DNA of 64,000 bases from Streptomyces sp. NBC_00234 (GTDB lineage: Bacteria; Actinomycetota; Actinomycetes; Streptomycetales; Streptomycetaceae): NCBI RefSeq assembly GCF_036195325.1, contig NZ_CP108101.1, positions 434,001 through 498,000 of the forward strand. Reading direction: 5' to 3'. Positions 36,219 to 45,926 of this stretch are shown piece by piece (position 1 is the stretch's first letter; the number at the start of each line of letters is the position of its first letter). The notes under the pieces were generated by a model, which was not told where the DNA came from, did not search any database, and saw nothing but the letters and a program-made list of their open reading frames with translations. A program made the translations under genes and the position numbers.

Positions 36219-37880
36219 ATGACCCATCCCATCGCGCCCAGCGCCGCCGTGACCTGCTCCTCCCTGTCGTTCCGCTGGCCGGACGGCACGCCCGTCTTCG
36301 ACGGGCTCTCCCTCGGCATCGGCCGCGGCAGCACCGGTCTGGTCGGTACGAACGGTTCGGGCAAATCCACCCTGCTGCGGCTGCTGGCCGGCCGACTGCA
36401 GCCCTCCCAGGGGTCGGTGAGCGTCACCGGCAGCGTCGCCTACCTCCCGCAGAACATCACCCTCGACACGTCACTGCGCGTGGACCAGGCCCTGGGCGTC
36501 GCCGAGCGGCGCGCCGCGCTGCGCGCCATCGAGGCAGGAGACGTGGACGAGGCCCATTTCGAGACCGTCGGTGACGACTGGGACGTCGAGGAACGGGCCC
36601 TGGCGACCCTCGGCTCGCTCGGACTCGGCGAGGTCGGGCTCGACCGCACCGTGGGCGAGCTGTCGGGCGGCGAGACCGTACTGCTGCGCCTGGCCGCTCT
36701 CCTGCTGGAGCGCCCAGAGGTGCTGCTCCTCGACGAGCCGACCAACAACCTCGACGTGTTCGCGCGCCGCCGGCTGTACGAAGCCGTCGGCTCCTGGCGC
36801 TCCGGTGTGCTGGTCGTGGTCAGCCACGACCGTGAGCTGCTGGAGCGCGTGGACCGGATCGCCGAGCTGCGCTCGGGTTCGGTGAACTGGTACGGAGGCG
36901 GCTGGTCCGTCTACGAGGAGACGCTGGCCACCCAGCAGGAAGCGGCCGGGCGGATGCTGCGCGCCGCCGAGGCCGATGTGCGCCGGCAGAAGCGCGAACT
37001 GGAGGAGACCCGGATCAAGGTGGCCCGCCGCGAGCGGCACAGCAAGAAGATGGACGCCCAGCGCAGGGCTCCGCGCATCGTCGCGGGCGAACGCAAACGG
37101 TCCGCGCAGGAGTCGGCGGACAAACTCCGCGGCGTGCAGGAGGACCGGCTCGGCGAGGCGCGCGAGCGGCGTGAGGAGGCCGCGGACGCGATCCGGGACG
37201 ACGCCGAGATCCGGGTGAACCTTCCGCACACCGCCGTACCGACCGGACGCACCGTCCTGAGGCTGGACGCGCTGCGCCCCGGGTACGGCAGGCTGCGCGA
37301 GGGCACCCTGCAGGTGCAGGGGCCCGAGCGCATCGCACTGGTCGGCCGCAACGGAGCGGGCAAGACCACGCTCCTGCGCACCCTCACCGGAGAGCTCACC
37401 CCGCTGTCCGGGGAGGCCAGGACACACGTGCCCCTGCGGTTCCTGCCGCAGCGGCTGGACGTGCTGGACGACGAGCTGAGCGTCGCCGCGAACGTGGCCC
37501 GCATGGCTCCCGGCGTCACCGACAACCACATCCGCGCCCAGCTCGCCCGCTTCCTGTTCAAGGGGGCACGCGCGGAACAGACCGCGGGCACGCTCTCGGG
37601 CGGCGAACGCTTCCGTGCCGCACTCGCCGCGACGATGCTCGCAGCTCCGGCTCCCCAGCTGCTGATGCTGGACGAGCCGACGAACAACCTGGACCTGGCC
37701 AGCGTCCGGCAGCTGACGAGTGCGCTCGGTTCCTACGAGGGCGCGCTCCTGATCGCCAGTCACGATCTGGCGTTCCTCGACTCGGTCGGCATCACCCGCT
37801 GGCTGTTCCTCGGGGAAGAGCTCCGGGAGACCTCGGCCGACGAGGTCCGCGAGCTCCTCGAATCACCCGAGGCCGACTGA
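36219..37880 (+). CDS. ABC-F family ATPase (ribosome-associated, antibiotic resistance type)
   Basis: The 553-residue protein has two ABC ATPase domains and no membrane segments. Domain 1 has Walker A GTNGSGKSTLL, signature LSGGE and Walker B LLLDEPTNNLD. A charged linker of about 90 residues (RQKRELEETRIKVARRERHS) follows. Domain 2 has Walker A GRNGAGKTTLL, LSGGERFRAALA and LMLDEPTNNLD. ABC-F proteins bind the ribosomal E site and either dislodge antibiotics or rescue stalled ribosomes. The start is ATG 36219; upstream sequence in frame belongs to the leader. The leader ORF and promoter suggest drug-induced expression. Self-resistance, intrinsic resistance and housekeeping roles remain open. 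Confidence 0.92.
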   Translation: MTHPIAPSAAVTCSSLSFRWPDGTPVFDGLSLGIGRGSTGLVGTNGSGKSTLLRLLAGRLQPSQGSVSVTGSVAYLPQNITLDTSLRVDQALGVAERRAALRAIEAGDVDEAHFETVGDDWDVEERALATLGSLGLGEVGLDRTVGELSGGETVLLRLAALLLERPEVLLLDEPTNNLDVFARRRLYEAVGSWRSGVLVVVSHDRELLERVDRIAELRSGSVNWYGGGWSVYEETLATQQEAAGRMLRAAEADVRRQKRELEETRIKVARRERHSKKMDAQRRAPRIVAGERKRSAQESADKLRGVQEDRLGEARERREEAADAIRDDAEIRVNLPHTAVPTGRTVLRLDALRPGYGRLREGTLQVQGPERIALVGRNGAGKTTLLRTLTGELTPLSGEARTHVPLRFLPQRLDVLDDELSVAANVARMAPGVTDNHIRAQLARFLFKGARAEQTAGTLSGGERFRAALAATMLAAPAPQLLMLDEPTNNLDLASVRQLTSALGSYEGALLIASHDLAFLDSVGITRWLFLGEELRETSADEVRELLESPEAD

Positions 37881-38219
37881 GACACCGGGGAGGGAAGGCC
37901 GGGGCGGGCGGGGCATCCAGGGAGTCAGCCAGGGTGCGCCCGTCCCGGCATCGGCCGTCGATCAGCGCCCTTCCTCACCCACCGCCTACAGCGGACCGTG
38001 CTACAGTGCGATTGGCACGTGTGTACGCCCCTTCGTTCCGGGCGCCGGTGCCGTTCTCGTTCCACTCGCTGTTGCGCCCGTCCTTTCACGACCGGCGATC
38101 CAGCTTCTCGTTTCTCTCCGTCCGGCCCGGGCTCTCATTCCCGCGTACGGGGCGTGATTCCACCGCCTCCGCCGTTCGCCGGACTCCCATTTCGCCATGT
38201 CCGCGAAAGGACCTCTCTC
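37881..38219 (+). promoter_or_regulatory. Promoter and pyrimidine-rich leader of the Rho gene
   Basis: No gene is seen. A possible -10 TACAGT lies at 38001-38006, the same hexamer as before the ABC-F gene. From about 38030 to 38200 the RNA-like strand is rich in C and T and poor in A, with runs such as TTCTCGTTCCACTCGC and CTTCTCGTTTCTCTCC. Unstructured C-rich RNA is what Rho binds, so this leader could allow Rho to terminate its own transcript. The reading frame upstream of Rho stays open but lacks a sensible start. Confidence 0.45.
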
Positions 38220-39356
<1,137 letters not shown>

Positions 39357-39387
39357 GCGCCGCGGCACCTCCGGGGCGCCGCGGCGC
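39357..39387. terminator. Bidirectional terminator between rho and pgm
   Basis: GCGCCGCGGC (39357-39366) pairs perfectly with GCCGCGGCGC (39378-39387) across 11 bases, right after the rho stop and seven bases before the pgm stop. Confidence 0.65.
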
Positions 39388-39393
39388 GTGGGG

Positions 39394-41040
39394 TCATCCC
39401 GCGGCGTTCAGCGCGGCGGAGACCAGTGCCCGGGCCTCGTCCTGGACCTCGGCCAGGTGATCAGGGCCCTGGAAACTCTCGGCGTAGACCTTGTAGACGT
39501 CCTCGGTGCCGGAGGGACGGGCGGCGAACCAGGCGCTGTCGGTGCAGACCTTGAGGCCGCCGATGGCCGCGCCGTTGCCGGGCGCCTCGGTGAGGACGGC
39601 CGTGATGGGCTCACCGGCCAGGGTGTCCGCGGTGACCTGCTCCGGGGAGAGCCCGGCCAGGACCGCCTTCTCCTCACGGGTCGCGGGGGCGTCGACGCGG
39701 GCGTACGCGGGATCGCCGAAGCGCGCGGTGAGCTCGTCGTAGTGCTGGGAAGGGGTGGACCCCGTGACGGCAGTGATTTCGGAGGCCAGCAGGGCGAGCA
39801 GGATGCCGTCCTTGTCCGTGGTCCACACGCGGCCGTCGCGGCGCAGGAACGAGGCTCCTGCCGACTCCTCGCCCCCGAAGCCCAGACTGCCGTCGAAGAG
39901 CCCGTCGACGAACCACTTGAATCCCACCGGCACCTCCGTCAGCGGGCGGCCGAGATCGGCGGCGACCCGGTCGATCATGGAGGAGGAGACCAGGGTCTTG
40001 CCGATGCCCGTGCCCGCCGGCCAGCCGTCGCGGTGGGAGTACAGATAGCGAATGGCGACGGCGAGATAGTGGTTCGGGTTCATCAGCCCGCCGTCGGGGG
40101 TGACGATGCCGTGCCGGTCGGCGTCGGCGTCGTTCCCGGTGGCGATGGTGTACGCGTCGCGCTGGGCGATCAGTGAGGCCATGGCGTACGGGGAGGAGCA
40201 GTCCATGCGGATCTTCCCGTCCCAGTCCAGCGTCATGAAGCGCCAGGTGGGGTCGGCGAGCGGGTTGACCACCGTGAGGTCGATGCGGTGGCGTTCCGCG
40301 ATGCGCCCCCAGTAGGCGACCGAGGCACCGCCGAGCGGGTCCGCGCCGATGCGGATGCCCGCGTCACGGACGGCGTCCAGGTCGAGGACGGCGGGCAGGT
40401 CGTCCACGTAGCCGGAGAGGAAGTCGTGCCGTCCCGTCGTGTCGGCGGCCAGCGCCCGGGCGTACGGAACACGACGGACCTCCTTCAGCCCGCCCTCGAT
40501 GAGGGTGTTGGCCCGGTCCTGGATCCACGACGTGGCGTCCGAGCCGGCCGGCCCGCCGTTCGGCGGGTTGTACTTGAATCCGCCGTCGCCCGGGGGGTTG
40601 TGCGAAGGGGTCACCACGATTCCGTCGGCGAGGCCGTCGGTGCGGTTCCGGTTGTACGTCAGGATGGCGTGCGAGACGGCCGGTGTCGGGGTGTAGCCGT
40701 CGTCCGAGTCGATCAGGACCGTGGCGCCGTTGGCGGCCAGGACCTCCAGTGCGGTCACCCGGGCGGGTTCGGACAGCGCATGGGTGTCGGCGCCGAGGAA
40801 CAGCGGGCCGTCGGTGCCCTGGCGCGTCCGGTAGTCGCAGATGGCCTGGGTGGTGGCGGCGATGTGGTCCTCGTTGAAACCGGCCGCGAGCGCGCTCCCG
40901 CGGTGGCCCGAGGTGCCGAAGGCGACGCGCTGACCGGCCTCCGCCGGGTCGGGGTGGACGGCGTAATAGGCCGTCACCAGCCGTGCCACGTCCACCAGAT
41001 CTCCTGGCTGTGCCGGCTGTCCGGCCCGTTCGTGCACCAT
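39394..41040 (-). CDS. pgm: Phosphoglucomutase, alpha-D-glucose phosphate-specific
   Basis: The 548-residue enzyme shows VAFGTSGHRGSALAAGFNED at the start, the catalytic serine motif VVTPSHNPPGDGGFKYNPPN, the metal loop GNDADADRHGIVTPDG and the sugar loop GGEESAGASFLRRDG. It interconverts glucose 1-phosphate and glucose 6-phosphate, linking glycogen or trehalose metabolism to glycolysis. ATG 41040 has AGGAG five bases upstream. Length is that of bacterial Pgm. Confidence 0.95.
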   Translation of the reverse strand: MVHERAGQPAQPGDLVDVARLVTAYYAVHPDPAEAGQRVAFGTSGHRGSALAAGFNEDHIAATTQAICDYRTRQGTDGPLFLGADTHALSEPARVTALEVLAANGATVLIDSDDGYTPTPAVSHAILTYNRNRTDGLADGIVVTPSHNPPGDGGFKYNPPNGGPAGSDATSWIQDRANTLIEGGLKEVRRVPYARALAADTTGRHDFLSGYVDDLPAVLDLDAVRDAGIRIGADPLGGASVAYWGRIAERHRIDLTVVNPLADPTWRFMTLDWDGKIRMDCSSPYAMASLIAQRDAYTIATGNDADADRHGIVTPDGGLMNPNHYLAVAIRYLYSHRDGWPAGTGIGKTLVSSSMIDRVAADLGRPLTEVPVGFKWFVDGLFDGSLGFGGEESAGASFLRRDGRVWTTDKDGILLALLASEITAVTGSTPSQHYDELTARFGDPAYARVDAPATREEKAVLAGLSPEQVTADTLAGEPITAVLTEAPGNGAAIGGLKVCTDSAWFAARPSGTEDVYKVYAESFQGPDHLAEVQDEARALVSAALNAAG

Positions 41041-41212
41041 CTGATCTCCTCGGTCTCGGTCGCCCGTCTCCCGCTGCCGGTGCCGCGGTGACGGTCCGCC
41101 GACAGCTGTTCCGCCTGATTCTGCCCTCCGGCCCGGCGGCCTCCAGCCGGGCATGGCCGGAATGCCCTGTCTTTCGGGTCTTGACCGGTTCCCGCGGCAG
41201 CCCGACAGTGAG

Positions 41213-41230
41213 GTACGGCCTCGGCCGTAC
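41213..41230. promoter_or_regulatory. Perfect inverted repeat upstream of the TraB-like gene
   Basis: GTACGGCC-TC-GGCCGTAC lies 25 bp before the ATG at 41256. A possible -35 TTGACC occurs at 41181-41186. The repeat could be an operator or an RNA hairpin near the start. Confidence 0.35.
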
Positions 41231-41255
41231 GGGACAAGGGTGGGGGCGGGGGCTC

Positions 41256-41959
41256 ATGCAGCTGCTCGACGTGTCCGGCTACGCGGTGCGCTCGGCCGTG
41301 ATCATGATGCGGCGGAAGGACACACCGCTGACCTTCGTGCTCGTCCCGATGGTCCATGTCGCGTCCCCGGCGTTCTACGCCCGGGTGCAGAGGCGTCTCG
41401 CGGCATGCGACCTGATCGTGCTGGAAGGAATCAAGGGGAAGTCCTGGCGGGCGTCCATGCTGCTGCTGGCCTACCGGTTCGCGCCCCGAAGGCGCCGCAA
41501 CGGGCTGGTGGAGCAGACCTCGGCGAACGTACTGCCGCCCGGAGTACCGGTGCTGTGCCCGGACGTGAGCGCGGTCGAAGCGATGGACGAACTGCGCAAG
41601 CTGCCGCGCTGGCTGTACTGGCCGCTGCTGCTCTCGGCCCCGGTCATGGGGCTGGTCTTCGCGCTGCGCGGACCACGCGCCTTCCTCGATCCGGATCTGA
41701 CGTCGAGGACCTGCCGTCCACGGCCCGTGCGGAGTGGCTGGCGGACAGCGAGCTGGAGCACGCGCTGCTCGAACGGCGTGACGCGCAGTTACTGGCCGCC
41801 CTGGCACGGATACACGAAGACCGGTGGCAGGAGCCGATCACCGTGGCCGTCGCCTACGGTGCGGCGCACATGCCCGCGGTGGTCTACGGCCTGCTGGACA
41901 CGTACGGGTACCGTCCGCGCGACGGCGAATGGTTCACGGTCTACGTGGCCGAGCACTGA
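41256..41959 (+). pseudogene. TraB/PrgY-like protein, interrupted by a frameshift
   Basis: Two reading frames together encode one TraB-like protein of about 234 residues. The first (41256 to about 41697) has LVPMVHVASPAFYARVQRRL and CDLIVLEGIKG, the N-terminal His and Glu motifs, and RGPRAFLDPDL at its end. The second (about 41698-41959) continues DVEDLPSTARAEWLADSELE, then RRDAQLLAALARI and VAVAYGAAHMPAVVYGLLD with the last conserved His. One base seems missing near 41695-41700; without it the first frame runs on to 42068 with meaningless sequence. TraB proteins are putative metalloproteases. A TTA codon is at 41789-41791. Either a real inactivation or a sequencing error. Confidence 0.75.
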
Positions 41960-42007
41960 CCGGGGTGCATCCGGCACCCGCATCCGGCTTCCTCGGCGAA
42001 CGCCCAC

Positions 42008-42181
42008 TCACCCGGACGTCCGTCGGGCCCTCGCTTCCGCTTCCGCTGTCCGGCCTGCGGCCTCGTAGCGGCGGCCTTCCGCCTTGAGCTGTTCGTCCCC
42101 CAGGGCGGCGCCGTCCGCCTTGAGTATCGCGCCCTTCGCCCTCATGACCTTGGCTCGGATGAGCTCCGCGTGCCTTCCCAT
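42008..42181 (-). CDS. CsbD-like small stress protein
   Basis: A 57-codon gene starting at ATG 42181 encodes MGRHAELIRAKVMRAKGAIL, then GDEQLKAEGRRYEAAGRTAE and an Arg-rich tail. The spacing of AKG, LKAEG and the helical, Ala/Lys/Glu-rich composition match CsbD-type stress proteins, which are general-stress (SigB-type) markers of unknown activity. The ribosome binding site is weak. It is convergent with the TraB-like gene. The upstream stretch 42182-42498 holds no other gene; it contains an AT-richer segment near 42370-42440 that may hold its promoter. Confidence 0.6.
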   Translation of the reverse strand: MGRHAELIRAKVMRAKGAILKADGAALGDEQLKAEGRRYEAAGRTAEAEARARRTSG

Positions 42182-42498
42182 TTCTTGCCTGTTCCTCCCT
42201 CGGCCGGTGCCGAAAATGCCGTGTGCGGCTGCGTTCGTGTCGGGGATGTCGTGCCACGCTCAGACGACGCGCGGCGCGGGCGGCAGCTGCGCTCCGCCCG
42301 GCGGACGAGCGGCCGCATGTGCGCACCGCCGATCCTGTACGAGGGCTCGGGGCCCGGCTCGTTCGCTTCTCATCATGCATCCGAATTGCGCCATACGGTA
42401 GGCGTTTCCTGAATGTCGCAATTGAAACACGCACACCACGACCGGCTCGCAGCCCGCCCCGGACCCGACACCGCCGGGAGCCGGAGCTCCAGCCGTCC

Positions 42499-43005
42499 TC
42501 AGTACCAGAACGCCTTGACGACGCCCCTTCCTGCGGTCGAGGTGCGGTGGTAGAAGCCGCGCAGGGCGGTGTGGTGCTGGTGGTAGATGCCTTTGACGTC
42601 CTCGTCCGCCCATCCCGGGCCGAACGCGGCGCGGAGCCGCGGGCCCGCCGATTCCCAGAGGGTGTCGAACGAGATCTCCGTGAGAAAGGCCGCCGCCCGC
42701 CGCGTCTCTTCCGGTGCGAGGCGGACGAACGGCGGCTTCCTGTCGGCCGGGGTGTGGTGGACGACGTCACCGCCGAAGACGGGCAGCTCCCAGGTGCCGT
42801 CCCGCCCCTCGGGGAGGCCGCCGGCCGCCTCGTAGAGTTCGTGGACGGAACCGAAGTCCTTCTCGATGGACTCCGCGATACCCGCGTCGTGCTCCGCCCG
42901 GCGGACGTCCCAGTCCCAGGCCGCCCCCATGAACTCCTCCAGCCAGGCGTGATCATGTCGGATCTCGGCGTGCTCGACGGCGCGCAGATGCATATGGAAG
43001 GTCAT
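42499..43005 (-). CDS. DUF1877-like protein
   Basis: The 168-residue protein opens MTFHMHLRAVEHAEIRHDHA, the usual start of DUF1877/YfbM-like proteins (xxMHLRAV). It contains SIEKDFGSVHELYEAAGGLP, PVFGGDVV, VRLAPEETRRAAAFLTEISF and the C-terminal YHQHHTALRGFYHRTSTAGR. These are the conserved pieces of the family, whose function is unknown. ATG 43005 follows GAGGGG. Longer upstream starts are unlikely. Confidence 0.75.
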   Translation of the reverse strand: MTFHMHLRAVEHAEIRHDHAWLEEFMGAAWDWDVRRAEHDAGIAESIEKDFGSVHELYEAAGGLPEGRDGTWELPVFGGDVVHHTPADRKPPFVRLAPEETRRAAAFLTEISFDTLWESAGPRLRAAFGPGWADEDVKGIYHQHHTALRGFYHRTSTAGRGVVKAFWY

Positions 43006-43151
43006 GGCCCACCCCTCGTACCGAGTGGCCCGGCGTGCTCGGGCCGTCACGGCTCGGAGCGTATCTCCGTGCACTGACAACGGGGTCGGCCGTCCTTCGC
43101 TCCCATGAGTCCGTCAGCGGCGCACCGATCACGGCGGGCCGGGCGCGGGCT

Positions 43152-43769
43152 TCAGCAGGGGCTGAGCCAGTACACCCAGGTCCAGTCCGCGTACCGGTCC
43201 TCGCTGTAGCCGCCCGGCGAGGTCCAGCCGAGATACCCGTTGGCGTCGTAGAACTTCGCCGTCAGCGCGGCACGTTGGTTGTTGATCCACGAACCGGTCC
43301 CGGACCAGTAGATGCGGACGGGATAGTCACAGGTGAAGAGGCGCAGCTCAGTCCCGGTGAAGTCGGGCCCCGAGTAGGCGCACACGTACGTATAGGGACA
43401 GGACGCCGCGGCGCCGGCGCCGCCCGCCGCGCCGAGGTCGCGTGCACGCTTCTCGCCGGGCAGCGCGAGTATCAGCTCTCCCCCGGGCACACGGATCTTG
43501 TTCGCGGCCACCTGCGTCCCGCCCCACTTGGCCGCATCGGCGTCGGCTCTCGCCTGGAGTGACGCGGCCTCGGTCCTGCTCAGCCCGGCGGCTTCGGCCT
43601 GGGCGGAGAAGTCCGGGGCGGCGACGGTGCCCACGCGTGCGCGGTCGTCGGCGCTTGCGGCTCCGGCGGTACCCGCCGTGGCCCCGCATGCGGCCAAGGC
43701 CGCCATCAGGGCGATGACGACCCGTCGCACGCCGGCGAATCTCCGAATGCGCTGCTGGTTCCGTTTCAC
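43152..43769 (-). CDS. Secreted peptidase inhibitor family I36-like protein
   Basis: The 205-residue protein starts at GTG 43769 after GGAGGAG. It has a signal peptide (VVIALMAALAACGATAGTAG, cleavage near GAA-SAD). The next 70 residues include LSRTEAASLQARADADAAKW and GGTQVAANKIRVPGGELILA, and a short linker leads to a C-terminal domain with SCPYTYVCAYSGPDFTGTEL, LFTCDYPV, GSWINNQ and WVYWLSPC. The Cys-containing beta/gamma-crystallin-like domain is that of I36 inhibitors (SMPI family) common in Streptomyces. It could inhibit extracellular metalloproteases. It is next to, and possibly regulated with, the AraC gene 70 bp upstream. Confidence 0.78.
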   Translation of the reverse strand: MKRNQQRIRRFAGVRRVVIALMAALAACGATAGTAGAASADDRARVGTVAAPDFSAQAEAAGLSRTEAASLQARADADAAKWGGTQVAANKIRVPGGELILALPGEKRARDLGAAGGAGAAASCPYTYVCAYSGPDFTGTELRLFTCDYPVRIYWSGTGSWINNQRAALTAKFYDANGYLGWTSPGGYSEDRYADWTWVYWLSPC

Positions 43770-43839
43770 GTAACTGCTCCTCCGGTCGGAGTTCCCCCCA
43801 TGGGAACGGCCCCACTCTGCTTTCCGCACAGGCTGCTGG

Positions 43840-44841
43840 TCATTGGCCGCGCGCGCAGCGATCCTTGGCATCGAGCGCACGGCGCCGGTACTCGCCCGGA
43901 GTGGTCCCGTGGAAGGAACGGAACGTCCGGCTGAACGACGCCGCGTTCTCCAGGCCCCACCGTGCCGCGATGTCGTGCACCGGCAGGGTCCGCAGCCGTG
44001 GTTCGGCGAGGTCGGCGGCGCAGTTCTCCAGCCGCTGCCTGCGTATCGAGGCGGCCACGGTCTCCTGGCGCAGCCGGAAGAGCTGATGCAGCAGCCGGAC
44101 GGAGATGTGGTGGCGCGCCGCGATCACACCGGGCGCCAGGGCCGGGTCGGCCAGGTTGTCCCGTACGAACACGTCGATCCGTGCCAGCAGCAGTTCGTGA
44201 CGCGTCTCCGGCGCCAGGCACTCCTCCGCATCGAGCCGGTGGGCGAGGAAGCCGGTGGCCAGGCCGAGCACCGTGTCGCCGAGGCGCACGCGGCTCCGCT
44301 CGTCGAGCGCCGGCGCCTCCGCCAGCAGCGAGCCGAGAAAGTCCGCGAGCACTCTGCCCATGCCGTCGTGCGTCGGCAGGCCGTGCGCGAGGACGCGGGC
44401 GATCCTGGCCTCGGGCAGCGGGACGAGTGCGCGCGGCACATGGAGAATGAGCGCGCGCGAGACTCCGGACGTGGGGCCGCCCGCGGCCTCACCCCTGTAG
44501 GGCCGGGACGAGGTCCAGAGGGTGATGTCCCCCGCATGGAGCCGGGTCGTGTGACGCTCCTGCGAGAAGCCCATCACCCCTTCGAGGATCAGGGTGAGTT
44601 CGTACACCTCGGGGTCCGACCGCCGAATCAGCTCCGCCGTGCGTTCCGACCGCAGCGCGGGAAAGGTGATCTGCGTCAGCTGGAGCCGCCCCAGGTCGAG
44701 CGAGCCGACGCTCGCCACGAAGTCGGCCGCGAAGTCGCTGGTGATCCAGGTGGGCTCCACCCCCTGCCAGACGGCGTCCCGCCACCACTCGAACCGCTGC
44801 TCCTGCGGTAAGTGCACCGTGTCGAACTCCGTGAACGCCAT
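43840..44841 (-). CDS. AraC-family transcriptional regulator with a TTA codon
   Basis: The 333-residue protein has an N-terminal AraC-binding-like domain (EQRFEWWRDAVWQGVEPTWI, LTLILEGVMGFSQ) and a C-terminal double helix-turn-helix (VIAARHHISVRLLHQLFRLR and DIAARWGLENAASFSRTFRS followed by FHGTTPGEYRRR). ATG 44841 follows GGGAG. Leu11 is encoded by TTA (44811-44809), the codon read only by the bldA tRNA, so its translation should be limited to development or stationary phase. It may control the neighbouring I36 gene or the catabolic operon upstream. Confidence 0.88.
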   Translation of the reverse strand: MAFTEFDTVHLPQEQRFEWWRDAVWQGVEPTWITSDFAADFVASVGSLDLGRLQLTQITFPALRSERTAELIRRSDPEVYELTLILEGVMGFSQERHTTRLHAGDITLWTSSRPYRGEAAGGPTSGVSRALILHVPRALVPLPEARIARVLAHGLPTHDGMGRVLADFLGSLLAEAPALDERSRVRLGDTVLGLATGFLAHRLDAEECLAPETRHELLLARIDVFVRDNLADPALAPGVIAARHHISVRLLHQLFRLRQETVAASIRRQRLENCAADLAEPRLRTLPVHDIAARWGLENAASFSRTFRSFHGTTPGEYRRRALDAKDRCARGQ

Positions 44842-44980
44842 TCGGTTCTCCCCCCTGGGCGGCACGTGTGTGCCTCGCACACGGTGGCGCGCGTTGTGCA
44901 CGGTGCACAACGCCGCCCGTTCGGCCGTGCGGGGGTCTGTGGCCGAGAACTCGCGCCGGGGCGGAATCCGGCCGAGGCGA

Positions 44981-45880
44981 CTACACGCGGTCCGCCGGGA
45001 GGCCGAGGACTCGCAGGGCGTTCTCCTTCAGCAGGAGAGGCCTGACCTCGTCCTTGATCTCCAGCTTCGCCAGATCGGCGAACCACCGGTCCGGGGTGAT
45101 GACCGGGAAGTCCGACCCGAAGAGCACCTTGTGGCGCAGGGGGCCGTTGAGCTGCCTGACCAGTTGCGGCGGGAAGTACTTCGGCGACCAGCCGGAGAGG
45201 TCGATGTACACGTTGGACTTGTGGGTGGCGATGGAGATCTGGACGTCGACCCACGGCACGGCCGGGTGGGCCATCACGACGGTCAGCCCGGGGAACTCCG
45301 CGGCCACGTCGTCGAGCAGCAGCGGATCGGAGTACCGCAGTTTGATGCCGCGTCCGCCGGGGAGTCCGGCGCCGATCCCGGTCTGACCGGTGTGGAACAG
45401 TGCGACGGCACCGAGTTCCTCCAGCGCGGCCCACAGGGGGCGGAAGGCTGGATCGTCGGGCGCGAACGCCTGGAGGCCGGGGTGGAACTTGAAGCCCCGG
45501 ACGCCGTACTCCTCCACGAGGCGGCGGGCCTGCCGGACGGCCACCTCCCCCCGGTGCGGGTCGACCGACCCGAAGGGGATGAGGACATCGCTGTGCGCGG
45601 CTGCCCGCTCGGCGATCTCCTCGCTGGACAGGGGCGGGTGGCCGAGACCGGTCCGCGCGTCGACGGTGAAGACGACGGCGGCGAGGCCGCGGGCACGGTA
45701 GTAGGCGGCGAGGTCGTCGACGGTGGGCGTGCGGTGGTGGTCGCCGCGGAAGTACTCCGCCGAGGCGTCCATCAGCTCCTGGTCGAGCGAGAGGTGACCG
45801 TGGTGGTCCGCTTCGACGTGGGCGTGCATGTCGAGAGCGGTGATGGCCGCGGTGTCGATCCGGGGCGTGTAGACGGGCAT
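44981..45880 (-). CDS. Amidohydrolase-2 family protein (decarboxylase/hydrolase)
   Basis: The 299-residue TIM-barrel protein shows the HxH metal motif LDMHAHVEADHHGHL, the KFHPGLQAFAPDD block, the ALFHTGQ and VVMAHPAVPWVD His sites, and the Asp in LFGSDFPVI. This is the amidohydrolase-2 subgroup that includes decarboxylases such as ACMSD and OMP/uracil-related enzymes. It is the last gene of the catabolic operon (46 bp after the dehydrogenase). It would hydrolyse or decarboxylate an intermediate of the pathway; the substrate is not clear. Confidence 0.85.
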   Translation of the reverse strand: MPVYTPRIDTAAITALDMHAHVEADHHGHLSLDQELMDASAEYFRGDHHRTPTVDDLAAYYRARGLAAVVFTVDARTGLGHPPLSSEEIAERAAAHSDVLIPFGSVDPHRGEVAVRQARRLVEEYGVRGFKFHPGLQAFAPDDPAFRPLWAALEELGAVALFHTGQTGIGAGLPGGRGIKLRYSDPLLLDDVAAEFPGLTVVMAHPAVPWVDVQISIATHKSNVYIDLSGWSPKYFPPQLVRQLNGPLRHKVLFGSDFPVITPDRWFADLAKLEIKDEVRPLLLKENALRVLGLPADRV

Positions 45881-45926
45881 GGGAGGTCCTTGCGTAGCGG
45901 GGGGGGGCGGGGTACGGATCGGCCGG

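Noticed and set aside
37998..38219. In-frame N-terminal extension of Rho from 37998
   Set aside because: The extra 74 residues have no Rho-like sequence and would begin inside the promoter region. ATG 38220 has GAAAGGA upstream.
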